Shown here piece after piece: positions 11,165 through 20,631 of a stretch of DNA of 64,000 nucleotides. A model generated the notes under the pieces. It did not search any database. It was not told where the DNA came from and saw only the letters and a list, made by a program, of their open reading frames with translations. How positions within the stretch are numbered: position 1 is the first letter of the stretch; every line of letters begins with the position of its first letter. The stretch comes from Pochonia chlamydosporia 170. Taxonomy: Eukaryota; Ascomycota; Sordariomycetes; Hypocreales; Clavicipitaceae. The stretch lies in contig NW_019154050.1 of the NCBI RefSeq assembly GCF_001653235.2, positions 273,207-337,206 on the forward strand, read 5' to 3'. The position numbers and the translations under genes are program-made.

Positions 11165-13004
11165 ACGTCGGGGACCCATTAACCGGCCAGACCCCCCAAC
11201 CGGCCACCCGTGGGACCAAATGGCATCATATTGGAACTTCGATTTCAACGGTCATGATAGATGAAAATAGTAATATTTGGTGTTTTCTAGCTGTCCAGCT
11301 TCCATTCATTACATAGAGACTCAAAATTGACCCCGTCTGCAATAGAGGGTCCTGGAGGCCGTCTTTGAAGACGCTGCCGGGTCTTTTCAACGTCTTTGAT
11401 ATTGGCGAATTTTCTATTAGGATCATGTATGACTTTTCGCTTCTTTCTTGGCTTCTGATGATCAATCTGCCGCTGTAGTGATTGAATCTTCTGTTCGGCT
11501 TCAACAAGCTGCATGTTCTTATCGTCAATTCCCTTCCGAATCTTACGAAATAGCTGACGGGCTGTTGGGTCTATGTCTTTGGGTCTAAGAAGTTGGGGAA
11601 TATAGTCAAAAATTTGACTACCGCGCTGTGGGGTCTGTAGTAGGTCATTTTGCTGCTTTGTACACATTTGTGGTGTCTCTTGCGTTATTTCCTTGAGCGG
11701 TTGAGTCGCTGATTTGAGGGATTTTGACAGGAGAGGTCGGCTCATATTAGTGGGATAAATTCCGGTGGCCCGCCATCCTGAAAGAATGTTTCCTTTGGTA
11801 ATTCCGGTATTCCGAGCTTTGTCATAACAGTCAAGGAAGGTTATTTTGTTTATTGAAAGCAAGGGTGTTGATAATTGAAGGTCCATAATGGAAGTGCGAT
11901 AGCTGGCTTTGACTGAGCTAAAGACACCAACGTCAAGCGGCTGTAAAACGTGAGATGAATGCTCTGGCAGAAAAAGAAGGTATATTTTATTTTTGAAGCA
12001 TTCCAGCATAAAATCATCGGTTGTATGACTTCCGTGACCATCTACAATTAGTAGCCGTGGCTCTTTCGGGTTAGTTGGTGCTGTTTCCGGGATAAAGACC
12101 TCGCGCAGCCACGCAAGCCCAATTTCATCAGAAGTCCAGCCATTTGGTGATGTTGTAAAGTGCCATTTATGATATTTATCGCATTTATCGGGAAACCATT
12201 GCTGTTGAACGCTTGCTCCTTTGAATATCACCAGAGGACTAAGTGTCCTGCCGTCTGCTGAGATGCATTCGATAATTGTAGTCCAAGACCGCGACCCAGG
12301 CTGCTTCCGAATAATTACTCGAATTTCTGCACTCCCAATGATAAGACTATTAGTCCCTTGACCCTCGTGAACACCAGTCTCATCCATATTATATTGATTT
12401 CGCGCTGGGATTCCTTGTACTGCTGGTAGCTGGACCCTTGAAAAGAAGCTCTTGATTGTATCAGCAGAAGCCCCATTAATGCGACAGGAATCCATCTTCT
12501 TGCCTTTTCTAGTTGCTATTTCAGGATGCCGACGTATGAATCCTTTTACCCTATTCTTCCCCAAAGGGCGATGGTCTCCTCCCTTGGCTAGGATATATGA
12601 GACAAAGAGGTAGAGTTGTCGATGTGTAATTGGCACATTTAATGACGACTGGGCTACTATCCAAGTAACCAGGGCACTTTCATCCTTCTGCGATAGCCGC
12701 TGACGCGGTTCATATGCATCAATTCGCGTATGGGAGCCGGACATTCGATCTTGAATAGTTGTCCTTGGTATCCCCGACTGTGCTGCAGCTTTTCTGACAG
12801 ACAGGCCACTGCGCACGGCCGATAGTGCATTTTGAATATCATCTTCCGTGTAGTTTGGCATTGGGAATCCAAAAATTAAAACAGAATTTAAATTGTTGTT
12901 AAATTGCACGAGAAATCGCGGTTGGAATGCTGGCCATTTGGTGTTGAAAAGACGAAAAAGTGTGGCCGGTTGAGGGGTCTGGCCGGTTAATGGGTCCCCG
13001 ACGT
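11165..13004 (-). mobile_element. Fot1/pogo-type DNA transposon, apparently complete
   Basis: Terminal inverted repeats of about 44 bp, starting ACGTCGGGGACCCATTAACC, match at both ends with a single difference, and each end is flanked by the TA dinucleotide (11163-11164 and 13005-13006) typical of Tc1/mariner-pogo insertion. Length is 1,840 bp. One intact transposase ORF fills it, so it may be autonomous. It interrupts the long-inverted-repeat unit just upstream of a truncated FAR1-like ORF. Confidence 0.92.
11287..12861 (-). CDS. Fot1/pogo-family DDE_1 transposase
   Basis: A 524-residue ORF beginning at ATG 12861 (MPNYTEDDIQNAL); a longer frame exists only from a GTG. Order of domains: psq-type helix-turn-helix at about 1-45 (GLSVRKAAAQSGIPRTTIQ), CENP-B-type helix-turn-helix to about 130, then the DDE_1 catalytic domain. 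Likely catalytic Asps are in YNMDETGV, LLIVDGHGSH and HVLQPLDVGVF. A basic, helical C-terminal tail follows (RKKRKV, then KTRQRLQRR). It would excise and insert the element at TA sites in the nucleus. No stop or frameshift is present. Confidence 0.92.
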   Translation of the reverse strand: MPNYTEDDIQNALSAVRSGLSVRKAAAQSGIPRTTIQDRMSGSHTRIDAYEPRQRLSQKDESALVTWIVAQSSLNVPITHRQLYLFVSYILAKGGDHRPLGKNRVKGFIRRHPEIATRKGKKMDSCRINGASADTIKSFFSRVQLPAVQGIPARNQYNMDETGVHEGQGTNSLIIGSAEIRVIIRKQPGSRSWTTIIECISADGRTLSPLVIFKGASVQQQWFPDKCDKYHKWHFTTSPNGWTSDEIGLAWLREVFIPETAPTNPKEPRLLIVDGHGSHTTDDFMLECFKNKIYLLFLPEHSSHVLQPLDVGVFSSVKASYRTSIMDLQLSTPLLSINKITFLDCYDKARNTGITKGNILSGWRATGIYPTNMSRPLLSKSLKSATQPLKEITQETPQMCTKQQNDLLQTPQRGSQIFDYIPQLLRPKDIDPTARQLFRKIRKGIDDKNMQLVEAEQKIQSLQRQIDHQKPRKKRKVIHDPNRKFANIKDVEKTRQRLQRRPPGPSIADGVNFESLCNEWKLDS

Positions 13005-13020
13005 TAACGAGTGACCAGTG

Positions 13021-13440
13021 ATGGCTGATCGAACCTTTGTGGAAGACGTCCTTCCGCCTGAGGGCTTGTACGAATCACGCGAGTCTCTACTCGCAGCTAT
13101 CAATTCCTGGGCGAAACCTCGTGGATACGCCTTCACAACGGGAAAGTCCACCAAGACCTCGAATGGGCGAGTTAAAGTGGTCTTTGCATGTGATAGAAAC
13201 AAAAAGCCGCCAAGCTCATCTGTTGCACGAGTGCGCAACACTTCGAGTCGGAGAACTGGCTGCAAATTCTCAGTTCTGGCCAAGCAATCGCGAGATGGAG
13301 GTACATGGGTCTTGACCCATCGACCAGATGGAGAATGCGCCAAACACAACCATCCACCAAGTGAAGATCCATCCGCCCACCCTGCGACTAAAGCGGCGCA
13401 AATTCATACTGTGGCCTGTGGCTGTCTGGATGAAGGGTAG
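13021..13440 (+). pseudogene. truncated MULE N-terminal FAR1-like DNA-binding domain
   Basis: About 139 residues from ATG 13021. The core (LYESRESLLAAINSWAKPRG, CDRNKK, RRTGCKFSVLAK, HRPDGECAKHNHPPSED) has the spacing of the FAR1/WRKY-GCM1-like zinc domain found at the N-terminus of Hop-type MULE transposases and is comparable to residues 275-365 of the complete MULE transposase at 16025-19018. The catalytic part is absent: the frame stops shortly before the right inverted arm. It is either a relic or a stand-alone DNA-binding peptide. The Fot1 insertion lies 16 bp upstream of its ATG. Confidence 0.6.
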
Positions 13441-13576
13441 CAAAGGACTTCCCCGCCCACAGGAAATTGAAGCAGAACAAGAAACAAGAATAACATGAGA
13501 TTCATTAGTTTCTAAATGAATAATTCCATAATTCATCAATTACCTTGGCCGTGAGCCAAGTAAGGCATCGTAAATC

Positions 13577-13962
13577 TAACATCAGAATCACGGTGTGGAT
13601 ACTTTCACAAAGGCGTCACTGTAAAGTTGAATGGGTGTGTAGGCATTCGCCCAGTGTATTCATTGTTGTCTGTCTGTTCCTGTCACGCTACCAGGGAGGT
13701 AGTTTTTTAGCATTGGGTGTGTGTGTATTGTGTGTTGTCGAAATCCATCTGTCCTCCCACCAAAAATACCAAGGTACTTCCGCCTTAATTACTATCCTTT
13801 TATCCAACAAGCATATCGATTTAAGCGTGACCTCCTTCACAGTTCCATTCTGCTTGATCTTCCATTCTCCTTTTTATGCGCGTAAGCGTGTTGCAAGCGA
13901 CACACCCCCATTATGCACTTAACCGGTATGGAGCAGGATTATGCACGACTTTAGTGCAACAA
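13577..13962 (-). repeat. right inverted-repeat arm
   Basis: Reverse complement of the left arm 8128-8342, plus an internal extra segment at about 13682-13831 that the left arm lacks. Confidence 0.8.
13682..13831. mobile_element. small insertion in the right arm (possible MITE)
   Basis: The sequence absent from the left arm starts GTCACGCT and ends AGCGTGAC, an 8-bp terminal inverted repeat, over 150 bp. No coding. The precise target duplication is unclear. Confidence 0.45.
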
Positions 13963-14575
13963 GAGGCACCATTATCCGACACCAACGCCATCACCAAATC
14001 ATGTAAAATGTGGTGATATGGTTATAAGATGACACTACGCAATGAAGCCTGGTTAATTTATTGCTTCAAAACAATGTAACCTGCATCCTCTCCATCATCC
14101 TGGGCTAATTCCCATTGACTCCTGGTCTTACGAATGTTTAGTTGCGTACTTTGACCACTGTAGCGACAGTAGCGTACACGCATCGTTGTTCCGGCTATGA
14201 AAACTCGAGAAAGCCCATTTGCCTGTCGCCGGGTTGAGGTGCCGATTTGGCTACGAGCTTGGCAAGGGTCAACTTATTCCGGCTCGCTGCAGACGGTTGA
14301 TTGTGAGCACCGTTGGTTTAAACTGAATCTCTAGGGATCTCACGATGAAGGCCAGCCACCGCATGGCCTAGGTACTTACGGTGGAGAGGGCAGAGTCCGA
14401 AGTATGTTAACAGGAAACCATGCGACCAATCAGAAGTGGTAAAAGTCAGGCCCGTGTAAGAGTCAGGCCCGTGTAAGAGTCAGGCCCGTGTAAGAGTCAG
14501 GCCCGTGTAAGAGTCAGGCCCATGTAAGAGTCAGGCCCGTGTAGCCAAAGTGTCAGGCCCGTGTAGCAATTGCCC
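13963..14575 (-). mobile_element. internally deleted MULE relic
   Basis: Positions about 14060-14290 match the 3' end of the complete MULE's transposase frame (compare 16020-16250: CTAATTCCCATTGACT, CGACCACTGTAGCG and GCCGGGTTGAG blocks), and 14424-14575 match its terminal repeat (CCAATCA-AAGTGGTAAAAGTCA... ending TAGCAATTGCCC), in the orientation of the right end. Most of the transposase is missing. The subterminal unit is expanded as a tandem array (14444-14545). No matching left end was found. Confidence 0.6.
14444..14545 (+). repeat. 17-bp tandem repeats in the MULE terminus
   Basis: Six consecutive near-identical units of AGTCAGGCCCGTGTAAG, one with a C-to-T-like change (CCCATG for CCCGTG). 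The complete MULE has only three degenerate units (ACACCGGCATGA type) at each end. Confidence 0.85.
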
Positions 14576-14938
14576 ATTAATAATAGAATCTCTTGAGTGG
14601 CGGAAAACCCCGCCGCTACCAATGTACTCCGTATCACCACCCGAGTTAGTTAAGGGTCAAGGTATCAGAGACAATCTTGTTTCAAGGAGCAGATCAACGT
14701 GGATCGAGAAACACTGCTAGTTAAACTTGATGCTTGTTGCAAATCGCAAACGGTAAACGGTAAATCAATGGCACTAGTCTCAAACGCGACATTTGTGAGG
14801 AAACGGCTCCAATTGAGAATATGTCGGGTTTGCGCACGATTCGCAATAATACAGATGCTAGCCTTGGCCTGTGATGGCTCCCAGCCTGCCCACAGTTGTC
14901 ATAGGGCCATCCTCCATCCGTAGGCTCGAGGCTTGTAT

Positions 14939-14981
14939 AGATTGATTGATTGATGGATGCATAATGGATGGATGGACGGGC
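14939..14981. repeat. ATTG/GATG microsatellite
   Basis: A run of GATTGATTGATTGATGGATG followed by GGATGGATGGACGG. Confidence 0.7.
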
Positions 14982-15291
14982 GCCTGATTGCAACACAACA
15001 CCACTCAGGTCCGAAGTTACCAGCTTCTCTCATTGGCGTGATTGAAAGAGAACAAATTCAGCCCAGACATGGCCCCGGAATGGTCCAACAGAGTTGGAGA
15101 TATTCAAGACGGCAAAAGTGCCGGGGGCCACTGGTGTCGACGAGATAAAACAGTAGGTGATACACACCACCACCAAGGCACCTCCGCGATGGAAACAGAA
15201 GTGTATGGGATTGTCCGGCTGACGAGTCAATCACTAGCAACCGTGCCGGGCGGGGAGACGCAGACAACATATATGGCGTCTATAATTTGTA

Positions 15292-15297
15292 TATAAA
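15292..15297 (+). promoter_or_regulatory. TATA box of the Egh16-like gene
   Basis: TATAAA lies 149 bp upstream of the ATG at 15441, followed by a T/C-rich leader. Confidence 0.5.
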
Positions 15298-15440
15298 CTC
15301 GATGAGAAGAAGGCCAAGAGAAAATTGTTGCTCACCATAATAACATCGTTTCTTATTCTTATTGTCCTGCCAGCTCTACTTGTTTACTTTTTGCCTATCT
15401 TCTTTTCCTCTTATTATTTTTTAAAAAGAACTGCATCAGG

Positions 15441-18400
15441 ATGCGTTCGGCAACTATGTACATGGCCCTGGTGGCCTTTTCTTCCAGTCTTGTTAACGCC
15501 CACGGCAAGCCCACGACTGCTGTACGTCAATAAAAAAAAAGGGAATTGCTATACCGGCATGACACTTTGGCTACACCGGCATGAACCTTACACCGGCATG
15601 ACTTTTACCACTTTTGATTCGCCCAAATTTTAGGTACTTCTCAACAAAGGCGGTGTAGCCAGCTTCCTTAACGTCTCCTAAATCACCTACAGCCTGGTCT
15701 ATTGCAAGCACAATTGTGCACAATTGCGGGCGCAATTAGTCTCCCACCATTTGAAAACTGCGTTCAGATTGTTGCGATTGAACTTACTTCTTATTCAATT
15801 CTGGCTGACAGCTCTCATACCTATATATATACCTAGTGGCACGGCCCGTGCCACTAGGCAGCGACTCATCCGCCTAAAATGTCTTCATACATGATTCACA
15901 CTAAGTCAACACAGATCGCAATCATACAGAAGTACGTAATCAGTAATAGCCATAAAAACTGAGTACCAAACAGAAATAACCACTAATTATTACATTATAG
16001 TAAGTTAAGAACTTCAATTTTATCTCACGGTATAACCACAATACAACTTGCATCGTCTTCTCCACTCTTGGCCAATTCCCATTGACTTCTTGTTCTGCGA
16101 ACATTTGGTTGCGTCCTTCGACCACTGTAGCGCATTCCTGATGACTTCCCGGCTTCAAGAACCACAGGAAGCCTATTTTTCTGTTGCCGGGTTGAGACGC
16201 TTGTCTGGCTACTGGTTCGTGCCATAGTGTCTTGACTCAAATCTTTTGCTCTCTTGGCAAGGGTGGATTTGTTGAGGCTCCCTGGTGGTCGACCTCGCCT
16301 TCGCCCATTTGAGTGACTAATTAATTGACTCGGGGGATGCCGACCCTGCCTCTGACTGCTTGTCTGACTGCCAGACCGATGGCTTGCCGTAATAGCTAGG
16401 CTCTCAGGAACCGCCTGGATAGTGTTCTTTGGTCTCCCACGTAATGTAGTAGCAATTTTCGGGTCAAGAATTCGGAGGTATGGGTCTCGAGATGCTGATT
16501 CCCTGAGTCTCCAATGTGGATGGACCTCCCATTTCGTGAAAGGTGTTCCGGAATCTAGCTTTGCATAGACTTTATGATAGCAGGGAATGCCGAGCTCAAC
16601 AGAAACCGTACAGTCGTTGTCGCAAGGTCCAATAGAGTCAGGAAAAGGGTTCTTACCCGTCGGCATAAACTTGAGAGCAATGCGGTATTGCTTACTGATT
16701 AACCCCAGTCCCTTCGATGACATAATTGTTCGCAGCTCGCCAAGATAGTCCCCCATTGAACCCATGTATTGGGGGGCAGTAAGGACATCATCCTGCCCAC
16801 ATGCATCCTTAAAACTACGTTCTTGGTCGTGAATCATGTCTTGCATTGCCTCGACGAGTCGGTAGAGGTGGCTCATGCCGTTCAAGAGATAGCTTTTGAC
16901 ATTGTTGTTGCTTGCTTCTGTGCCAGATGTAACACGAATACCAAAGTTACGATAGTGACGGATAAAGCAGCGTGCCCATTGAGCACTGACGGGCAGATAG
17001 ATCGAATAGAGGTATTGTAGAATCGCCCGCTGATCATCGAACTCTTTACAAAGATCTCTCCATGCTTGCTCGAACGCTTCCTCTGTCTCAGCATAGAGAA
17101 CCCGCTTCCACATCAAGACAACACCTTGGTAGGTATGAGGAATCTTATCGCTAGTTGAGGAATCTTTAATCAGATGTTTGTCTGTAGTGCCAAGCCGCAC
17201 CTGTGTTTGGGAAGCAACATCTTCGCTGTCACTAGTGGCGAAGCTAGCTCTACCCTCACCGCCGCCTACCCACCTATTCTTCGATTGTAGGAGAACATTT
17301 GAAAGAATATGATGAATACAGAGCTGTTGCTGTATAAGCGGGAATTGGTCCTGAAGAGCAGCTTTCATTGCCTTGTCGAAGTCTGTGATGATAACATCAG
17401 GTTGTCTGATTGAGTGTTTCGTAATAAGTTCGCGAATGCTCTCGGCAAGAAATTGGAAGCCTTCTCTCCTCTCGTTATCTATTAAGCCAAATGCAGCATT
17501 GAACACCGTCCCGAGACAGGTTTGTCCAGTGGCTTGAAATAATGGAAGCTTGAATCTATTGGTGTTATATGTATTATCGAAGCTTATAACCTCAGGGAAG
17601 CGCTTCCACATCTGTAGACAATAGGGAAACGTCCAGACAAGACCAAGTAATCTATTAGGTTCATTATCAGCCCATTTGGCGAGATACGGAATGCGCTTCT
17701 CATCAAAGAGCTTGATCAATGCCGCAGTAGGTGTATAGCCACTCAGTTTTTCTCGATTAATAAGACAACGGGCATTGTAGATATCTTTCCGCAGCAGTGT
17801 AGTATCAGGGAATTCTGCTTCAACGATAGCAGCTACATCGCTAGCCCGAATACCTGCTCGACGACTTGCTGACTCGATAGCTGCTTTGACTGATGTGGTA
17901 AGGCGTCTATGGGAAGGATGCGAGGATGGGGTAATACTCCTTTCATGGTTGTGCTGGTGATGCTCAGGATTTTCATGCTGTCGCAGAAGCCACTTGCCCT
18001 CTTGCAGAGCTTCGGCAATAACCTTCCATTTACACCCACATTTTCGAGATCTTTTGACCCTAAGACCGGCGCTTTGTGAGGCTTCAGGTGGCCCATACCG
18101 ATCACATAGAAAAGTGTATCTTATCAGCCGTCCCTTGTAGGAATATTTATTCCTTCGGACAATACCAAAGCCATGCTTCTTGGCAAAGCTATTCACTCTC
18201 TCGAAAAGAGCTTCGGCCGAGGGCGCTGGATCGCCTGGAATCGGTGGGTTCAGGATCTGCTCTGGAATGGGGGAAATAGACTGTCGAATAGGCGATGAAT
18301 CAATATTCTCCTGGGTAGGTGATACTAGAAGTGATTGTGTAGGTAACCTACAGGTTGGAGAGTATGGCGGAGGGGGCTCATATGCTTCTGGACTTAAGGG

Positions 18401-20631
18401 TGGCCAACCCCATCTCTCTCGCCATCCTCGTACCCGTTCATATGAGCGCGCGAGATCAATGGTTAACGTTCGCCCTTCGCCAATAACATCTCGCACTATG
18501 CTCATTGCGGATTGGAACTCGGTTCTTCTTGTTGCTGGGGGCTGCTGAGCGGATTGGGGTGATTCGGGAGGCTTAGAGGCAAATAGACCGAGCTCTGGGC
18601 CTGGTATAAGCGATGTGACTCGCTGAATATGTTCTTGTCCATGGAAGAAGTCATTCTGCAGATAGATCTCATAATCTGAACGAAGCTCCCATGCAGGCTC
18701 GTGAAGACCTTGTGAGCCGTGAGGATGCGGGAGGCTCGAAAATGTCTGTGGACTAGAAGCGAATAGGTTATCGAGTGCGTTATCGTCTCCAAGCCCGTAA
18801 AATCGGCTGGTGCTTGTGACAGAACTACTCGCGGATTGTGGTCGGACCTCATCTGGTGAAGGGCTGAATCTGGCTTGCTGGCTAGATTGCGGTCGTTTCT
18901 CCTGGTGCAACTGATCACTGGGATCATGGCCTCGCTGTCGGCGAAGATTCGCACGAGTTGAATGGTTTGACGTAGGCATATGAATTGCAACGGCAGTACC
19001 GTAAGAGCACGGTTGCATGTGACGTATTAGCTAAAACACGTCTCGAAAACCAACAAATTGATGGCATTGCAGAGAAAAGAGAGACTAGAAGCACTCGAGG
19101 GGTCGGTCATCTTGTCACAATGTTGACGCTCAGGGGCAAATTGTGAGACCTTAATTTAGTGGCGTTATTGGCATTAGCATCACCCAAGTGCACCTCAAAT
19201 GCCTGGTCCGCTGGACGTATTGAGGGCTGAGAGACAACGAGCTCGTATAACTGAAGTATGACGTAGAGATTCACGGCAATGAGTGAAATGGAAGAGGGTC
19301 CGAACACTGCGAGATCAGATGAGATCGAGCATTGTTGACAGTTACCCCTGGAGCAGAGTAACCATGAGCTCCTCCAGTCCGAACGTGGCTATGCACCGCA
19401 GAAGCTGCTTGTTTATTTCAAGCTCTTCCGTATAATGCTGAGTAAAATAATCAAGAAGCTGGGCATGAGCTGGATAGAGTCGTTGGATAGTATCGTGTTG
19501 TAGTACTGAGACAGTACGCTAATAACTTGGGTACTTAAGGTGAAGGTGGCAGAATCAAGAAGGGCTAACAGAAGAAGTTCGAGCCAATCAAAAGTGGTAA
19601 AAGTCATGCCGGTGTAAGGTTCATGCCGGTGTAGCCAAAGTGTCATGCCGGTATAGCAATTCCCAAAAAAAAAAACAAGTCCCTGCCTTGCAAAAATCAC
19701 GTTATTCCTAACAAAGCCTCTTTAGACCGGAAACGCTGGCGGCGTCTCCCGTGCGCTGGGCCTTCTACCCGAAGGCTCGGTGCCCGACACGGGTCCCAAC
19801 AAATTGACTGAGGTCGACACGCCCGTTTTTGGTAACAGAAAGATCGCTTCCAAGGGCCTGGGCAAGACCGCTGGCGGCGGTAGGATCAAGCTCGCCGACG
19901 CGGCCAAGAGTGTCCAGGACGCTGGTGGTGATCCCGCCAAGATCACCCCAGGCGGACAGCTCAGCTTCACTTGGCAAACTGTGACTTCTGTACGTGCAGC
20001 TTCCAGATAGCGGTTTACTATCCCCAAACAACCAGACATGTTGTCCTTGCTTACCCTGATGACAGGACGGCGGTGGCCCAATCCGAGCTCTGTGCAACAC
20101 GGAAGCAACAGACGATTTTACCAAGAACTCGGTCGAGCTTAAAATACAAGAGAATGTCCCAGGCAAGGGCGGAAATGTTAAGCCAGGACCAAACGCCAGC
20201 AAGAAGCTACCGGCTGGCTTTTCGGCGAAAGGCCAAAAGAAGGGTGCCAAAAGGGACGTGGCAGACGGAATTGATGCTTTGTTTGGTCGCTTCATCGGGA
20301 AGCGAGCCGTCAATGTCAATGAGAAAACGGTGAGTGGCAAACGTCGCTTTTGTGAGATTGAGAACTAAACTAATTGTGTCACGTACCCCTACAACAGAAC
20401 GTCGTGGCCACGGCTCCCGCTGACATGACTTGTAATGGAGTGATTGGCACCAATACTCAGATGTGTCTATGCAAGATTGCCAATAATAACGCTGCTGGTC
20501 CGTTTGGTGGTGTCATGCCTGTTCAGATGGTCTCCGGCACAGGCAATTCAACTGGAGGCGCTCCGGCTGGAGGCGCTCCGGCTGGAAAGGCAGCAACCGG
20601 AGGCAAACCCGGTGCTGCCAACAAGTTCTAG
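15441..20631 (+). CDS. Egh16-like secreted protein, intron 1 invaded by a MULE
   Basis: Exons 15441-15521, 19726-19989, 20066-20329 and 20398-20631 give a 280-residue protein with consistent phase-0 junctions and GT-AG borders (GTACGT...TTTAG, GTACGT...ACAG, GTGAGT...ACAG). Residues 1-20 are a signal peptide ending VNA, so the mature protein starts His-Gly. Exon 2 carries GNAGGVSRALG, PDTGPNKLTE, DTPVFG and KTAGGG, typical of the Egh16/Gas1-like family of secreted fungal proteins linked in several pathogens to infection structures; exon 3 holds DGGGPIRALC and exon 4 CNGVIGTNTQMCLCK plus a Gly/Ala/Pro-rich tail. The 4,124-bp MULE sits 10-19 bp into intron 1, in an A-run, enlarging it to 4,204 bp. 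Coding capacity is intact, but splicing across the MULE is doubtful, so the gene may be silenced. Family call is firm; function is by family only. Confidence 0.85.
15541..15619 (+). repeat. left TIR of the MULE
   Basis: 79 bp, perfect inverted match to 19586-19664. Confidence 0.95.
15770..15911 (-). mobile_element. solo LTR inside the MULE (Copia-2-related)
   Basis: 142 bp from TGTTGCGATTG to ...AAGTCAACA with an exact 5-bp target duplication CAGAT (15765-15769 and 15912-15916). On the minus strand it resembles the LTR of the Copia element at 52531-57425: the palindrome arms CCTAGTGGCACG, the GTATGAGAGCTGTCA block and the end GTTCAATCGCAACA. It inserted after the MULE existed, in the 3' non-coding part of that element. 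Confidence 0.85.
16025..19018 (-). CDS. MULE transposase (FAR1/Hop type), 997 aa
   Basis: One uninterrupted ORF from ATG 19018. Residues 1-270 are Ser/Pro/Gln-rich and disordered. About 275-365 is a FAR1-like zinc DNA-binding domain (ending HHQHNHE). About 455-640 is the MULE catalytic domain: first Asp in VISFDNTYNTN, second in IITDFDKAM, with CIHHILSNVLL following; the Glu lies further on and I cannot place it with certainty. Near 790-815 the pattern CDNDC...GIPCYHK is a SWIM-type zinc finger. The tail has an AT-hook (GRRRGRPPG). Length and order match Hop-like fungal MULEs. It would mobilise this element and related relics at 7975 and 13963. Confidence 0.9.
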   Translation of the reverse strand: MQPCSYGTAVAIHMPTSNHSTRANLRRQRGHDPSDQLHQEKRPQSSQQARFSPSPDEVRPQSASSSVTSTSRFYGLGDDNALDNLFASSPQTFSSLPHPHGSQGLHEPAWELRSDYEIYLQNDFFHGQEHIQRVTSLIPGPELGLFASKPPESPQSAQQPPATRRTEFQSAMSIVRDVIGEGRTLTIDLARSYERVRGWRERWGWPPLSPEAYEPPPPYSPTCRLPTQSLLVSPTQENIDSSPIRQSISPIPEQILNPPIPGDPAPSAEALFERVNSFAKKHGFGIVRRNKYSYKGRLIRYTFLCDRYGPPEASQSAGLRVKRSRKCGCKWKVIAEALQEGKWLLRQHENPEHHQHNHERSITPSSHPSHRRLTTSVKAAIESASRRAGIRASDVAAIVEAEFPDTTLLRKDIYNARCLINREKLSGYTPTAALIKLFDEKRIPYLAKWADNEPNRLLGLVWTFPYCLQMWKRFPEVISFDNTYNTNRFKLPLFQATGQTCLGTVFNAAFGLIDNERREGFQFLAESIRELITKHSIRQPDVIITDFDKAMKAALQDQFPLIQQQLCIHHILSNVLLQSKNRWVGGGEGRASFATSDSEDVASQTQVRLGTTDKHLIKDSSTSDKIPHTYQGVVLMWKRVLYAETEEAFEQAWRDLCKEFDDQRAILQYLYSIYLPVSAQWARCFIRHYRNFGIRVTSGTEASNNNVKSYLLNGMSHLYRLVEAMQDMIHDQERSFKDACGQDDVLTAPQYMGSMGDYLGELRTIMSSKGLGLISKQYRIALKFMPTGKNPFPDSIGPCDNDCTVSVELGIPCYHKVYAKLDSGTPFTKWEVHPHWRLRESASRDPYLRILDPKIATTLRGRPKNTIQAVPESLAITASHRSGSQTSSQRQGRHPPSQLISHSNGRRRGRPPGSLNKSTLAKRAKDLSQDTMARTSSQTSVSTRQQKNRLPVVLEAGKSSGMRYSGRRTQPNVRRTRSQWELAKSGEDDASCIVVIP
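19586..19664 (-). repeat. right TIR of the MULE
   Basis: Perfect inverted copy of 15541-15619. Confidence 0.95.

Larger units (their letters stand above)
8128..13962. mobile_element. long-inverted-repeat (MULE-like) composite element with cargo
   Basis: Two inverted arms (8128-8342 and 13577-13962) share an outer tract beginning TGTTGCACTAAAGTCGTGC, identical over roughly 90 bases apart from one difference, and an inner tract ending at GTGATTCTGA. Between them lie a solo LTR, a secreted-protein gene (8884-9819), an inserted Fot1/pogo element (11165-13004) and a truncated FAR1-like MULE N-terminal ORF (13021-13440). Without the Fot1 copy the unit would be about 4 kb. Arms of more than 200 bp and a FAR1-type reading frame point to a MULE-like, possibly gene-carrying (Pack-MULE-like) element. 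I found no convincing target duplication, and weak similarity continues outside both arms, so the true ends are uncertain. Confidence 0.5.
15541..19664 (-). mobile_element. complete MULE (Hop-type) in an intron
   Basis: Terminal inverted repeats (15541-15619 and 19586-19664) are identical over 79 bp, starting GGGAATTGCTATACCGGCAT and containing three degenerate ACACCGGCATGA units. The flanks are 9 A residues on the left and 11 on the right, consistent with a 9-bp target duplication within an A-run, the size usual for MULEs. It encodes one long transposase ORF and also hosts a solo LTR. Confidence 0.92.

Noticed and set aside
19722..20340. minus-strand ORFs of 128 and 191 codons
   Set aside because: They are antisense shadows of Egh16-like exons 2 and 3, which have family motifs and consistent introns on the plus strand.
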